Assembly: GCF_030731045.1 (NCBI RefSeq) | Contig: NZ_JAVALS010000005.1 | Location: forward strand, 145,736-209,735 | From: Arthrobacter horti | Lineage (GTDB): Bacteria; Actinomycetota; Actinomycetes; Actinomycetales; Micrococcaceae | Direction of reading: 5' to 3' | DNA length: 64,000 nucleotides | In this document: positions 36,781 through 45,312 of the stretch, piece by piece | Layout: every line of letters begins with the position of its first letter | Position numbering within the stretch: the first letter of the stretch is position 1 | Made by a program: the position numbers and the translations under genes | The notes under the pieces: generated by a model | What the model was told of the DNA's origin: nothing | Databases searched by the model: none | What the model saw: the letters and a program-made list of their open reading frames with translations, nothing else

Positions 36781-37614
36781 TCAGAGGCTGTAGTCGACCA
36801 CCAGCGGGGCGTGGTCGGAGAATCGGGTGTCGTAGCTGGCGGCACGGTCCACCACGGCCTGCCGCGCACGGGCGGCGAAGGCGGGGGTGGCCATGTGATA
36901 GTCGATGCGCCAGCCCGTGTCGTTGTCGAAGGCCTGGCCGCGCTGCGACCACCAGGTGTACGGGCCTTCCACCGGACCGGCCAGCTCACGGGCCACGTCC
37001 TTGTACCCGATCTCCTCGCCGAAGAAACGGTCGAAGTAGGCACGTTCCTCCGGCAGGAAGCCGGCACGCTTGATGTTGCCGCGCCAGTTCTTGATGTCCA
37101 GTTCTGTGTGCCCCACGTTGAGGTCACCGGTGATGACCACGTGGTCGCTCTCCTGGGCCATGGCCGGGAGCTTGGTGATCATCTCGTCCAGGAAGCGGTA
37201 CTTGTCCACCTGCTTGGGGGTGTCCACCTCTCCGGAGTGCACGTAGGCGCTGACCACGGTGAGCTTTTCGTCGTTCGGGAGGGCGAAGTCGGCCTCCACC
37301 CAGCGGCCGGTGGTGGCGAAGTACGGGTCGCCGATGCCGATGCGGGTCTCCACGGGCTCCTGGCGGGACACGAGCGCCACGCCGGCGCGGCCCTTGGCCT
37401 CGGCCTCGGCATGCAGGATGTGCCAGCCATCGCCGATCAGCTCGGAGACCACGTCATCGGGAGCACGGACCTCCTGCAGGGTCAGGATGTCCACCTCACG
37501 CTGAGCCAGCCATTCGGCCATGCCCTTGCGGTAGGCGGCCCGGATGCCGTTGACGTTGACGGTCGCGATGCGCAGATAGTCCTTCTGCGCTGAATCCTCT
37601 GTGGCCACGTTCAC
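36781..37614 (-). CDS. xth: Exodeoxyribonuclease III
   Basis: A 277-aa AP endonuclease/3'-exonuclease of the EEP superfamily for base excision repair. LRIATVNVNGIRAA, LTLQEVRAPDD with the metal Glu, VITGDLNVGHTELD with Asp/Asn, and a C-terminal FSDHAPLVVDY with the catalytic DH pair are all present. GTG at 37614 is preferred because a TAGAGT -10 box lies 7 nt upstream without a ribosome site, which suggests a leaderless mRNA; that box overlaps the stop codon of the upstream membrane gene. An alternative GTG is at 37623. Confidence 0.94.
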   Translation of the reverse strand: MNVATEDSAQKDYLRIATVNVNGIRAAYRKGMAEWLAQREVDILTLQEVRAPDDVVSELIGDGWHILHAEAEAKGRAGVALVSRQEPVETRIGIGDPYFATTGRWVEADFALPNDEKLTVVSAYVHSGEVDTPKQVDKYRFLDEMITKLPAMAQESDHVVITGDLNVGHTELDIKNWRGNIKRAGFLPEERAYFDRFFGEEIGYKDVARELAGPVEGPYTWWSQRGQAFDNDTGWRIDYHMATPAFAARARQAVVDRAASYDTRFSDHAPLVVDYSL

Positions 37615-37624
37615 CCTTGTCACT

Positions 37625-38191
37625 CTAGTCGATGACGGTGCCGCTGACCGGCTCGTCCGTGGTGCCCCCGGACTTGATCATGTCACGGGCATTGCTGGAG
37701 GTGATGGTGATGGTCTCCAGCGCCCGGGTGACCATCCCGGCGTCGCCCTCGTCCCCCTTGGCCAGCTGCTCCTCGATGACCCGGGCCTGCACCTGGACGA
37801 TCTTGAAGGAGTGGTCCAGCTTCATGTCCCGCATGCGCGCGGACTCGCCGTCCTGCTCCACCAGGCGGGTGCCTTCGGACGCCGACGACGGCGCGCGGCC
37901 GGCGGCGGCGTTGAAGGCATTGCCGGCTTCGGCCAGCTTCGCCGCGGCACGCTTGGTGGCGCGCTGGATGCCGAACACCACGAAGGCGGCGAGTGCCAGC
38001 CAGGCGGCGGAGATGACCACCACGAACCAGCCGACCACCGAGTTCTGGTTGGCGGCGAAGATGACCGCCACCAGGAACGCCAGCACCAGAACGGACATGC
38101 CGAGGCTGCCGAGCCGGAACGTGCTGGTCCGGGCTGCGGCGAAGCGCGAGCCGGCGCCGGACTGGGTGTTGTCAGGTCCAAGTGATTGCAT
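37625..38191 (-). CDS. Two-helix membrane protein of unknown function
   Basis: A 188-aa protein. Two transmembrane helices (LGMSVLVLAFLVAVIFAAN and VVGWFVVVISAAWLALAAFVV) lie near residues 32-80, preceded by a short basic cytoplasmic segment and followed by a roughly 110-residue soluble helical tail rich in Ala, Glu and Lys. I do not recognise a named family. ATG at 38191 has GGGGAG 9 nt upstream. It lies immediately before xth, which has its own promoter. The function is unknown. Confidence 0.72.
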   Translation of the reverse strand: MQSLGPDNTQSGAGSRFAAARTSTFRLGSLGMSVLVLAFLVAVIFAANQNSVVGWFVVVISAAWLALAAFVVFGIQRATKRAAAKLAEAGNAFNAAAGRAPSSASEGTRLVEQDGESARMRDMKLDHSFKIVQVQARVIEEQLAKGDEGDAGMVTRALETITITSSNARDMIKSGGTTDEPVSGTVID

Positions 38192-38268
38192 GATTCCATT
38201 CTCCCCCACGGGATACGGCGCCCCTGCCATGTTCCCCGGCGGCGAACGGGTCTCCCCTCCCCCGTGAT

Positions 38269-38329
38269 CTCGCTGCCGGAGGTCCGAGCTCGGTGCGGGC
38301 GGCAGCGTGCTCGGGCCTCCGGTAGCGAG
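38269..38329 (-). terminator. Hairpin downstream of the SHOCT gene
   Basis: Arms CTCGCTGCCGGAGG (38269-38282) and CCTCCGGTAGCGAG (38316-38329) pair over 14 positions with one G-T mismatch, around a 33-nt GC-rich loop. Confidence 0.5.
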
Positions 38330-38338
38330 CTCGGCGGC

Positions 38339-38608
38339 TCAGGAGTTGGCGCGGAGCACTTCGAGGCGCTGACGGTACTCCGTCTCGTCGATCTCGCCGC
38401 GGGCGTAGCGTTCGCGGAGGACGGCTTCGGCGCCCATCCGGCCGGCCTGATGCATCCAGTGACGACGGCGGCGGGCGAAGAAGAAGATGCAGACGAAGAA
38501 CAGGACGAACCAGAACAGCGGGAAGATCAGGAACCAGGGGAAGAAACCGCCGGCCCAGGCCCCGTGAGCTGCGAACGCCGGCAGTGCGGTGGCTGCGGTG
38601 GTGAACAT
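38339..38608 (-). CDS. Small SHOCT-domain membrane protein
   Basis: An 89-aa protein. One or two hydrophobic helices (FPWFLIFPLFWFVLFFVCIFF) are followed by RRRRHWMHQ and a C-terminal SHOCT domain: LRERYARGEIDETEYRQRLEVL. SHOCT proteins are short C-terminal oligomerisation helices of unknown role. ATG at 38608 has GAAAGG 7 nt upstream. A palindrome matching the two-component promoter motif lies about 125 bp upstream, so it may be a target of that system. Confidence 0.8.
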   Translation of the reverse strand: MFTTAATALPAFAAHGAWAGGFFPWFLIFPLFWFVLFFVCIFFFARRRRHWMHQAGRMGAEAVLRERYARGEIDETEYRQRLEVLRANS

Positions 38609-38732
38609 GATGAAACCTTTCGTCGTGCCGTGCGAGGGCGGCTCGTGGTGACCGAATGTCCGGCCTGATTCCATCCTTCGCGTTCCGGCTCCGCCGCGCG
38701 TCTGCCGTGGGGAAGCACTTCGCGCTCCGCAC

Positions 38733-38748
38733 TACTCCCGCTGGAGTA
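38733..38748. promoter_or_regulatory. Palindrome TACTCC-N4-GGAGTA, candidate response-regulator site
   Basis: TACTCCCGCTGGAGTA is a perfect 6-4-6 inverted repeat in the region between the response-regulator stop and the SHOCT gene. A related site lies upstream of the histidine kinase at 40623-40638. Dyads of this shape suit NarL/LuxR-type regulators. Confidence 0.5.
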
Positions 38749-38768
38749 CGCGCCGGGAGTACCTGCGT

Positions 38769-39440
38769 TCAGCCGGCCCAGCCGGGCCGGACCAGTCCTG
38801 ATTCGTAGGCGGCCACCACCAGCTGCGCCCGGTCCCGGCAGTCGAGTTTGCCCATGATCCGGGAGACGTGGGTCTTGGCCGTGAGCGGGGTGATGTAGAG
38901 CTTCGCCGCGATCGCGGCGTTGTTCAGGCCCTCCCCGACGAGGGCCAGGACCTCCTTCTCCCGCTCGGTGAGCTGCTCCAGAGTCCGCGGCGGTTCGACA
39001 TCCCCGCCGCTCTTGAGGAAGTCCAGGAGGCGGCGGGTGACGGGCGGCGAGAGGAGGGCGTCGCCGTCGTGCACGGCGCGGATGGCGTGCAGCAGCTCGG
39101 TGGGCTCCGTGTCCTTGACCAGGAAGCCGGCGGCGCCGGCTCGGATGGCCTCCACGATGTACTCGTCCAGGCCGAAGGTGGTCAGAATGATGATGCGCGG
39201 CAGGGCTCCGTGGCGGGCGATCTCACGGGTGGCCTCCAGTCCGTCGCCGTCCGGCATGCGGATGTCCATGAGCATGACGTCCGGCGCGGCGGTGCGGGCG
39301 AGTTCCACGGCCTGGCGTCCGGTGCCCGCCTCCCCGGCCACCTCGAGGCCGTCCTCGGCGTCGATGAGGGCGCGGAAGCCGGCGCGGATGAGGGCCTGGT
39401 CATCGGCGAGGGCCACACGGATGGGCTGATCCTCAGTCAC
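38769..39440 (-). CDS. NarL/LuxR-family response regulator
   Basis: A 223-aa two-component response regulator. The receiver domain has DD (ALADDQAL), the phosphoacceptor in DVMLMDIRMPDGDG, a Thr (ILTTF) and Lys (LVKDTEPTELL). The C-terminal LuxR-type helix-turn-helix is LTEREKEVLALVGEGLNNAAIA followed by LYITPLTAKTHVSRIMGKL. It overlaps the histidine kinase gene by 8 bp, so they are coupled. The input stimulus is unknown. Confidence 0.93.
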   Translation of the reverse strand: MTEDQPIRVALADDQALIRAGFRALIDAEDGLEVAGEAGTGRQAVELARTAAPDVMLMDIRMPDGDGLEATREIARHGALPRIIILTTFGLDEYIVEAIRAGAAGFLVKDTEPTELLHAIRAVHDGDALLSPPVTRRLLDFLKSGGDVEPPRTLEQLTEREKEVLALVGEGLNNAAIAAKLYITPLTAKTHVSRIMGKLDCRDRAQLVVAAYESGLVRPGWAG

Positions 39441-40587
39441 GGGAGGCCTCCTTCACCGGAAGGGTGACGAGCAACCGGAATGCACCGTCGGCGACCTCCG
39501 CCTCCAGAGCTCCTCCGCAGGCCGTCACCCGCTCCCGCATACCGCTGAGGCCGTGCCCCTCGCCCGCCGGCCCGCCATCCGCGGGGTTGAGGCATTCCAG
39601 CGCCACCTCTCCAGGACGGCGCTCCAGGCGCAGCTCCGCCTCCGGGTGCGCGGCGTGGCGGCGGACGTTGCTCAGCGCCTCCTGGACGGCGCGGAAGAGC
39701 GCATCCCGGCCGGCGTCGTCGAGCGCCTCCAGCGGCGCCGCCCACTGTTGCACCCCGGCGGACGGCGTGAGCGTGACGCGCAGACCGCCGTCGCGCGCCT
39801 CCTCGATGAGCAAGCCGAGGTCGACGGCGCGGCGCAGCACGCGGGCGGGTGTACGTGGCGAGTCCCCGGGCTCCCGCAGCACGTCCAGGAGCTCGCGGAC
39901 CTCCGTCAGGGAGTCCTTGCTGGCCTTCTTGATGTCCTCCAGCGCCGCGATCAGCCGCTCCGGGTCCTTGGCGCCGAGGTGCAGGGCCACGGACGCCTGC
40001 ACGTTGATCAGGGAGAGGGAGTGGCCCACCACGTCGTGGATGTCACGGGCCAGGGTGAGACGGTATTCGTCCCGCTCCGCCTGCCGGCGCGCCAGGCGCT
40101 GCTCTCGCAGCTCGCCGATGCGCTCCCGACGACGGCGCGCGGCTTCCCCCAGCACCACTGCGCCGAGGAGGAACGGAGGGGCGCCGTCGGACACGAGGAT
40201 GCCGGTCCACCACCCGGTCAGCCGGCCCACGTCGCCCGCCAGTACGACGGCGGTGCCAAGGCCAACCACCGTCCAGGCCTGCCAGCGGCGGCCGCGGAAC
40301 GCGGCGTGGAACAGGGCGATGAGGAACGCCAGGTAGGCCGGACCCGGTGGGAAGCCTGCGAAGGCATAGACACCGGCCAGAACGGTCTCCGCCCCGAGGA
40401 CCGCCGCCGGGCGGCGGGGCGCGAACGCCAGGAGGGCCGCGCTCAGCAGCAGGATCGCCCACGCACCGGGCGGCACCACGAACCCGCGCCAATGCGCCGT
40501 GCCCGCCGTCCCGATGAGCTGGATGAAGGCCACGGCGCAGGGCAGTGCCACCCGGACGATCCTGAAGCGGCGCTGTGCATGATCCAT
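39433..40587 (-). CDS. Sensor histidine kinase (HisKA_3 type)
   Basis: A 384-aa membrane kinase. The N-terminal about 150 residues hold four to five hydrophobic helices. The dimerisation/phosphoacceptor segment is LARDIHDVVGHSLSLINVQA with the phosphorylated His. An HATPase_c domain follows, with VQEALSNVRRHA (N box) and GHGLSGMRERV (G box). The extracellular loops are short, so sensing is probably within the membrane. It pairs with the downstream response regulator. A TACTCC/GGAGTA-like site sits about 36-51 bp upstream of the start. Confidence 0.92.
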   Translation of the reverse strand: MDHAQRRFRIVRVALPCAVAFIQLIGTAGTAHWRGFVVPPGAWAILLLSAALLAFAPRRPAAVLGAETVLAGVYAFAGFPPGPAYLAFLIALFHAAFRGRRWQAWTVVGLGTAVVLAGDVGRLTGWWTGILVSDGAPPFLLGAVVLGEAARRRRERIGELREQRLARRQAERDEYRLTLARDIHDVVGHSLSLINVQASVALHLGAKDPERLIAALEDIKKASKDSLTEVRELLDVLREPGDSPRTPARVLRRAVDLGLLIEEARDGGLRVTLTPSAGVQQWAAPLEALDDAGRDALFRAVQEALSNVRRHAAHPEAELRLERRPGEVALECLNPADGGPAGEGHGLSGMRERVTACGGALEAEVADGAFRLLVTLPVKEASRD

Positions 40588-40622
40588 GGACCTGAGCCTA
40601 GACGCGGTGGGGTCGCCGCGCG

Positions 40623-40638
40623 TCCCCCAGCTGGAGTA
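40623..40638. promoter_or_regulatory. Imperfect copy of the TACTCC-N4-GGAGTA site upstream of the kinase
   Basis: TCCCCCAGCTGGAGTA keeps one perfect half-site (GGAGTA) and four of six bases of the other. Its position in the kinase promoter suggests autoregulation. Confidence 0.42.
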
Positions 40639-40674
40639 TGGGGATTTGGCACGACTGCGCTTTAAACGGCGGAA

Positions 40675-40700
40675 CGCCGGACCCCGTGAGGGATCCGGCG
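40675..40700 (-). terminator. Terminator of the glyA-folD operon
   Basis: An 11-bp stem (one G-U pair) with a TCAC-type loop starts 16 bp after the folD stop, followed in the transcribed direction by a stretch containing TTTAAAG. Confidence 0.68.
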
Positions 40701-40715
40701 CCTGGGCGCGAACCG

Positions 40716-41633
40716 TCAGCCGCGTGCGGCGGCGCGCTCCGCGGCCTCGACCACATTGGTCATGAGCAGGGCCACCGTCATGGGGCCCACGCCGCCCGGG
40801 TTCGGGGAGATGAATCCCGCGACCTCGGCCACCGCGGGCTCGACGTCACCGTAGATCTTGTGCTTCCCGGTCTCCGGATCCGTCTCACGCGTCACGCCGA
40901 CGTCCAGCACGGCGGCACCGGGCTTCACGTCCTCGGCCTTGACGATGTGCTTGGACCCGGCAGCGCCCACGATCACGTCGGCCTGCCTCAGCAGTTCGGA
41001 CATGTTCGGGGTGCCCGTGTGGACCACCGTGACGGTCGCGTTGATCTCACGGCGCGTGAGCAGCAACGGCATCGGACGCCCGATGGTGACGCCGCGGCCC
41101 ACCACCACCACGTGCTTGCCCTTGAGGTCGTAGTCGTTGCGCAAGAGCAGCTCGATCACTCCGCGGGGCGTGCACGGCAACGGCGTGTCGATCCGGCCGT
41201 TGACGTTCAGGACCAGGCGGCCGAGATTGGTCGGGTGCAGTCCGTCGGCGTCCTTGGCAGGGTCGATGCGCTCGAGGATCGCGTCCGTGTCCAGGTGCTT
41301 CGGCAGCGGAAGCTGCACGATGTACCCGTGGCAGGACGGGTCCGCGTTGAGCTCGTCGATGACGGCCTCGACCTGTTCCTGGGTGGCGTCCGCCGGCAGC
41401 TCCTTCTGGATCGAGTTCATCCCGATCTCCTTGGACTGCTTGTGCTTCATACCGACATACAGCTGGGATGCCGGGTCGGCACCCACGAGCACCGTCGCGA
41501 TGCCCGGGGTGACACCCTGCTCCTTGAGCACGGCGACTCGCTCGGTCAGCTCCTGCTTGATCGAGGCTGCAGCCTTCCGGCCGTCGAGGATCTGCGCCGA
41601 CGCGACGCGGCCATTCACGGACTGCTCCGTCAC
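40716..41633 (-). CDS. folD: Bifunctional methylenetetrahydrofolate dehydrogenase/cyclohydrolase
   Basis: A 305-aa enzyme interconverting 5,10-methylene-THF, methenyl-THF and 10-formyl-THF. Motifs: [20 protein letters not shown] with the catalytic Lys, [24 protein letters not shown] and a NADP-binding [16 protein letters not shown] at 41633 overlaps the glyA stop (GTGA). The first 13 residues are a short extension before the family start. It is second in the ZTP-controlled glyA-folD operon. Confidence 0.96.
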   Translation of the reverse strand: MTEQSVNGRVASAQILDGRKAAASIKQELTERVAVLKEQGVTPGIATVLVGADPASQLYVGMKHKQSKEIGMNSIQKELPADATQEQVEAVIDELNADPSCHGYIVQLPLPKHLDTDAILERIDPAKDADGLHPTNLGRLVLNVNGRIDTPLPCTPRGVIELLLRNDYDLKGKHVVVVGRGVTIGRPMPLLLTRREINATVTVVHTGTPNMSELLRQADVIVGAAGSKHIVKAEDVKPGAAVLDVGVTRETDPETGKHKIYGDVEPAVAEVAGFISPNPGGVGPMTVALLMTNVVEAAERAAARG

Positions 41634-42919
41634 TGGGCCAGGCCCGGGTACAGCGGGAAGGCGGAGGCCAGGACGTCCACGCGGGCGCGGAGTGCGTCGA
41701 TGTCCGCACCCGGCTGCAGGGCCAGGGCGATCACGTCGGCGACCTCGGTGAACTCGGCGTCGCCGAAGCCACGGGTGGCCAGGGCGGAGGTGCCGATGCG
41801 CAGACCGGAGGTGACCATCGGCGGGCGCGGGTCGTTCGGAACGGCGTTGCGGTTGACGGTGATGTGGGCCTCGTGGAGGAGGTCCTCGGCCTGCTTGCCG
41901 TCGATCGCGGCGTCACGCAGGTCCACCAGGACCAGGTGCACGTCCGTGCCGCCGGAGCGGACGGCGATGCCGGCGTCCTTGACGTCCTGCCGGGTGAGGC
42001 GCTCAGCGAGGATCGCGGCGCCTCGCAGGGTTCGCTCCTGGCGGTCCTTGAACTCGTCGGACGCGGCGATCTTGAAGGCGGTGGCCTTGGCGGCGATCAC
42101 GTGCATGAGCGGGCCGCCCTGCTGGCCCGGGAACACGGCGGAGTTGATCTTCTTGGCCAGCTCGGCGTCATTGGTGAGGATGAAGCCGGAGCGGGGGCCG
42201 CCGATGGTCTTGTGCACGGTGGAGGACACCACATGGGCGTGCGGGACCGGGTTCGGGTGCACGCCCGCGGCCACGAGGCCGGCGAAGTGGGCCATGTCCA
42301 CCCAGAGGTAGGCGCCGACCTCATCCGCAATGGCGCGGAAGGCGGCGAAGTCGAGCTGACGCGGGTAGGCGGACCAGCCGGCGATGATGACCTTGGGCTT
42401 GTGCTCCAAGGCCAGGCGGCGGACCTCGTCCATGTCCACGAGGGAGGTCTCCGGGTTCACGCCGTAGGCCACGATGTTGAACAGACGGCCGGAGAAGTTG
42501 ATCTTCATGCCGTGGGTCAGGTGACCGCCGTGGTCCAGGGACAGGCCCAGGAGGGTGTCGCCCGGGCGGGCGATCGCGTGCAGAACGGCGGCGTTGGCCG
42601 TGGCGCCGGAGTGCGGCTGGACGTTGGCGAACTCGGCGCCGAACAGCGACTTGGCGCGCTCGATGGCCAGCGACTCCGCGACATCGACCTCTTCACAGCC
42701 GCCGTAGTAGCGGCGGCCCGGGTAGCCCTCAGCGTACTTGTTGGTCAGAACGGAGCCCTGAGACTGCAGCACGGAAACGGGGACAAAGTTCTCAGACGCG
42801 ATCATCTCAAGGTAGGTGCGCTGACGGTTCAGCTCACGCTCGAGGACGGCGGCGATCTCGGGATCGACTTCAGCCAGCGGAAGGTTGCTGACGGATTCCA
42901 GCGCGGGGACAGAGGTCAC
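41630..42919 (-). CDS. glyA: Serine hydroxymethyltransferase
   Basis: A 429-aa PLP enzyme converting serine and THF to glycine and 5,10-methylene-THF. ERQ-type N-terminus with [21 protein letters not shown], and the PLP lysine in [16 protein letters not shown] are present. GTG at 42919 has AGGAG 6 nt upstream. A ZTP riboswitch lies about 110 bp upstream, so expression should rise when 10-formyl-THF is short and ZTP builds up. folD follows with a 4-bp overlap. Confidence 0.97.
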   Translation of the reverse strand: MTSVPALESVSNLPLAEVDPEIAAVLERELNRQRTYLEMIASENFVPVSVLQSQGSVLTNKYAEGYPGRRYYGGCEEVDVAESLAIERAKSLFGAEFANVQPHSGATANAAVLHAIARPGDTLLGLSLDHGGHLTHGMKINFSGRLFNIVAYGVNPETSLVDMDEVRRLALEHKPKVIIAGWSAYPRQLDFAAFRAIADEVGAYLWVDMAHFAGLVAAGVHPNPVPHAHVVSSTVHKTIGGPRSGFILTNDAELAKKINSAVFPGQQGGPLMHVIAAKATAFKIAASDEFKDRQERTLRGAAILAERLTRQDVKDAGIAVRSGGTDVHLVLVDLRDAAIDGKQAEDLLHEAHITVNRNAVPNDPRPPMVTSGLRIGTSALATRGFGDAEFTEVADVIALALQPGADIDALRARVDVLASAFPLYPGLAQ

Positions 42920-43029
42920 AGAAGGCTCCTGGCGGTACGGGATACAAAGGCAGGTCAGGTACCGGCGCCGGGCGCGGATCCACCCACTCGGGGTTCCGGA
43001 TCCATGCTTGCGGCAACGGAAACGCGACC

Positions 43030-43112
43030 CTCGGCCCAGGCGGACGATCCGTGGTCTTCGACTGTGCCGCTCCCTGATGGTGACCCATCCGACGCCAGTT
43101 GCGACGCCCTTA
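43030..43112 (-). ncRNA. ZTP (pfl) riboswitch upstream of glyA
   Basis: On the minus strand the leader shows the conserved blocks of the ZTP riboswitch in order: GGGCGTCGCAACTGGCG (43093-43109), an ATGG-GTCA-CCAT hairpin followed by CAGGGAGCGGC (to 43066), and after a linker CCGCCTGGGC (43034-43043). The CUGGCG, GGGAGCG and CCGCCUGGGC blocks are the recognised consensus. ZTP signals low 10-formyl-THF. The regulated genes glyA and folD are classic targets. A GC-rich section between the aptamer and glyA can form further hairpins, so the expression platform is not assigned. Confidence 0.9.
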
Positions 43113-43142
43113 GCCTACCCCACGGCGGATATCCTTGGCCTT

Positions 43143-43997
43143 GTGATTGAAGCCTCCACGTCATACACGCTGACGCTCTCCTGCCCCGACCGCCCCGGCA
43201 TCGTGCACGCCGTCTCCGGCGCGCTGCTGACCGCCGGATGCAACATCCTCGACTCGCAGCAGTACGGCAGCGGCACCACGGGCACCTTCTTCATGCGGGT
43301 GGAGGTCACGACGACGGCGGCCGCGGAGGCGGTCCGCGCGGCGATCGCTCCGGTGGCGGACGCCTTCGGGATGCGGTGGGCGGTCCACTCCGGCGGGCAG
43401 AAGGTCCGGACCCTGGTCATGTGCTCCACGGCGGCGCACTGCCTGAACGACCTGCTGTTCCTGCACCGCTCCGGGACCCTGCCGGTGGAGATCCCGGCGA
43501 TCGTCTCCAACCACACTGACCTGGCCCCGCTGGCCGAGTTCTACGGCATCCCGTTCCACCACATCCCGGTCACCTCCTCCACCAAGGAGGAAGCCGAGCG
43601 GAAGCTGCTGCAGATCATCGAGGACGAGGAGATCGAGCTGACCGTCCTGGCCCGCTACATGCAGATCCTCTCCGATGAGCTGTGCCGGGAGCTGGAGGGC
43701 AAGGCCATCAACATCCACCACTCCTTCCTGCCGTCCTTCAAGGGCGCCAAGCCGTACCACCAGGCGCACACCCGCGGCGTGAAGCTCATCGGGGCCACCG
43801 CACACTATGTGACGGCCGCGCTGGATGAGGGCCCGATCATCGAGCAGGAGGTGATCCGCGTCAGCCACAACCGCACGGCCGAGGAGTTCGTGCAGATGGG
43901 CCGCGACGTGGAAGGCCGGACCCTGGCCCAGGCGGTCCAGTGGCACGCCGAGCACCGGGTCCTCCTGGACGGCACGCGGACCGTGGTGTTCAACTAA
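43143..43997 (+). CDS. purU: Formyltetrahydrofolate deformylase
   Basis: A 284-aa enzyme hydrolysing 10-formyl-THF to THF and formate. The N-terminal ACT domain (TLSCPDRPGIVHAVSGALL) is followed by a formyltransferase-fold catalytic domain with NHTDLAPLAEFYGIPFHHIP, INIHHSFLPSFKGAKPYHQA and GATAHYVTAALDEGPIIEQ. GTG at 43143 is 7 nt after a TATCCT -10 box and has no ribosome site, so it is probably leaderless. It is divergent from the glyA riboswitch. It opposes glyA-folD in formyl-THF balance. A long hairpin repeat follows the stop. Confidence 0.95.
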   Translation: MIEASTSYTLTLSCPDRPGIVHAVSGALLTAGCNILDSQQYGSGTTGTFFMRVEVTTTAAAEAVRAAIAPVADAFGMRWAVHSGGQKVRTLVMCSTAAHCLNDLLFLHRSGTLPVEIPAIVSNHTDLAPLAEFYGIPFHHIPVTSSTKEEAERKLLQIIEDEEIELTVLARYMQILSDELCRELEGKAINIHHSFLPSFKGAKPYHQAHTRGVKLIGATAHYVTAALDEGPIIEQEVIRVSHNRTAEEFVQMGRDVEGRTLAQAVQWHAEHRVLLDGTRTVVFN

Positions 43998-44019
43998 GGG
44001 CTCCCGGAACCCCCGAACT

Positions 44020-44079
44020 GGGCGCCCTTGTTGACTGGGGGCGCCACGATTGTGGCGCCCCCAGTCAACAAGGGCGCCC
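44020..44079. repeat. 28-bp perfect inverted repeat (hairpin), copy 1
   Basis: Arms 44020-44047 and 44052-44079 are exact complements over 28 bp with loop GATT. The outer part reads GGCGCCCTTGTTGAC, shared with copy 2 at 45313-45370. It follows the purU stop by 22 bp and could act as its terminator. The size and shared outer sequence suggest a dispersed palindromic repeat. Confidence 0.85.
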
Positions 44080-44147
44080 GCCGAAAGTCGTCTTGGTAGT
44101 CCACATAGAACATACGGTCCGCTGAGCTGCAGTTCCCCGGCGGCAGA

Positions 44148-45308
44148 GTGTCCCCCATGGACGAATCCTGCTTCCACCTGATCAGAGTCGGTGATGCCCG
44201 GGACCGGGGCATCGACGCATACGAGCTCTCCCGTCGGCACCGGGCGGGGTCCTTGCACCGTCTGCGCCGCGGCGTGTACGTCGAAACCGCCCGGTGGGAG
44301 GCTCTTTCGCCGGCACAGCACCAGCACGTCCTGCTTCAGGTGGCTGTGGAGGCGTATGGCTCACGGTTCCCCTTGTGGGGACCCAGCAGCGCGTTCCTGC
44401 TTGGGTTGCCGCTCAGGAACACTCCTGAATTCGACGGGATCGCGCCGGCTCATCTCCTGAACCCGGTCGCCACCGGCGGACGCTCGACGAGCGGAATCAT
44501 CCATCACCGCCCGGATGGCCGTGAACGCCGCATCATCGGCGTCAAGGGGCTGCCCTGCGGGGACGTCGTCAACACGGCGGTCGATGTGGCATCAGGGGAA
44601 TCGTTCGACTGGGCGGTCGCCGCCATGGACCGCGTTCTCAATCCCAGGAAACTCAGCGGCGAACGGTTCACCGGACCGTGGGATTCCGAGCGGCGGATTC
44701 AGCTTTCCCCAACCCGGCCGGCCGCCGTTCAGCAGGGGTGGGCACTCCCGGATGGCGTTGATCCGCCAACGGAGTTTGGGGCAGCCCTGGCAACGCCGAG
44801 TCCGGGAACAAGCTGCGACACGACGCCCCCGCCCTCTGTCCGAAGCCGTGAGAGAATCGCCGCTGCGATCTCACAACTCAGAAATACGGCCGTTCAGCGC
44901 CGCATGCACGCCGCTCTCGCCTTTGCGGATCCCGGTGCATTCCTTCCAGGGGAATCCCTCAGCAGAGTGCTCATGCATCGCTTCGATCTGCCACAGCCGG
45001 AGCTGCAGACGCGATTCACCGACCGGCATGGGCTGATCGGCTACACCGACTTCCACTGGAAGCAATGGCGGATGGTCGGTGAATTCGACGGCAAGGAGAA
45101 GTATCTCAAGCCGGAATACCTGAACGGCAGAACCCCGTCCGAGGTGGTGATCGCGGAGAAGGCCCGGGAAGACCGGCTGCGAAGGCTCGGACTGACGGTC
45201 GTCAGATGGATCTGGCGTGACCTCGACCATCCGGACCGGCTGATCTCCCTGCTCCAGAGCGCCGGCCTGCCTCGCTCCACGCGGCACCATTGGGTTCTGT
45301 CTCGGTGA
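44148..45308 (+). CDS. AbiEi-like regulator with C-terminal nuclease-like domain
   Basis: A 386-aa protein. The N-terminus IDAYELSRRHRAGSLHRLRRG and a LLGLPLRN-type region look like the AbiEi/type IV antitoxin winged-helix domain. The C-terminal part has GYTDFHWKQWRMVGEFDGKEK and ending VVRWIWRDL, the D...E-x-D-x-K pattern of a DUF559/Vsr-like PD-(D/E)XK fold. The middle (about 170-240) is low-complexity Pro/Thr/Ser. GTG at 44148 or ATG at 44157 could start it. No partner toxin gene is next to it. It is bracketed by the two hairpin repeats. The function is unknown; phage defence is a possibility. Confidence 0.65.
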   Translation: MSPMDESCFHLIRVGDARDRGIDAYELSRRHRAGSLHRLRRGVYVETARWEALSPAQHQHVLLQVAVEAYGSRFPLWGPSSAFLLGLPLRNTPEFDGIAPAHLLNPVATGGRSTSGIIHHRPDGRERRIIGVKGLPCGDVVNTAVDVASGESFDWAVAAMDRVLNPRKLSGERFTGPWDSERRIQLSPTRPAAVQQGWALPDGVDPPTEFGAALATPSPGTSCDTTPPPSVRSRERIAAAISQLRNTAVQRRMHAALAFADPGAFLPGESLSRVLMHRFDLPQPELQTRFTDRHGLIGYTDFHWKQWRMVGEFDGKEKYLKPEYLNGRTPSEVVIAEKAREDRLRRLGLTVVRWIWRDLDHPDRLISLLQSAGLPRSTRHHWVLSR

Positions 45309-45312
45309 GCCA

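Noticed and set aside
44020..44079. The hairpin repeat as a simple rho-independent terminator only
   Set aside because: It is much longer than needed, has no T-run, and shares its outer arms with a second copy 1.3 kb away, so a repeat family is a better description even if it also ends transcripts.
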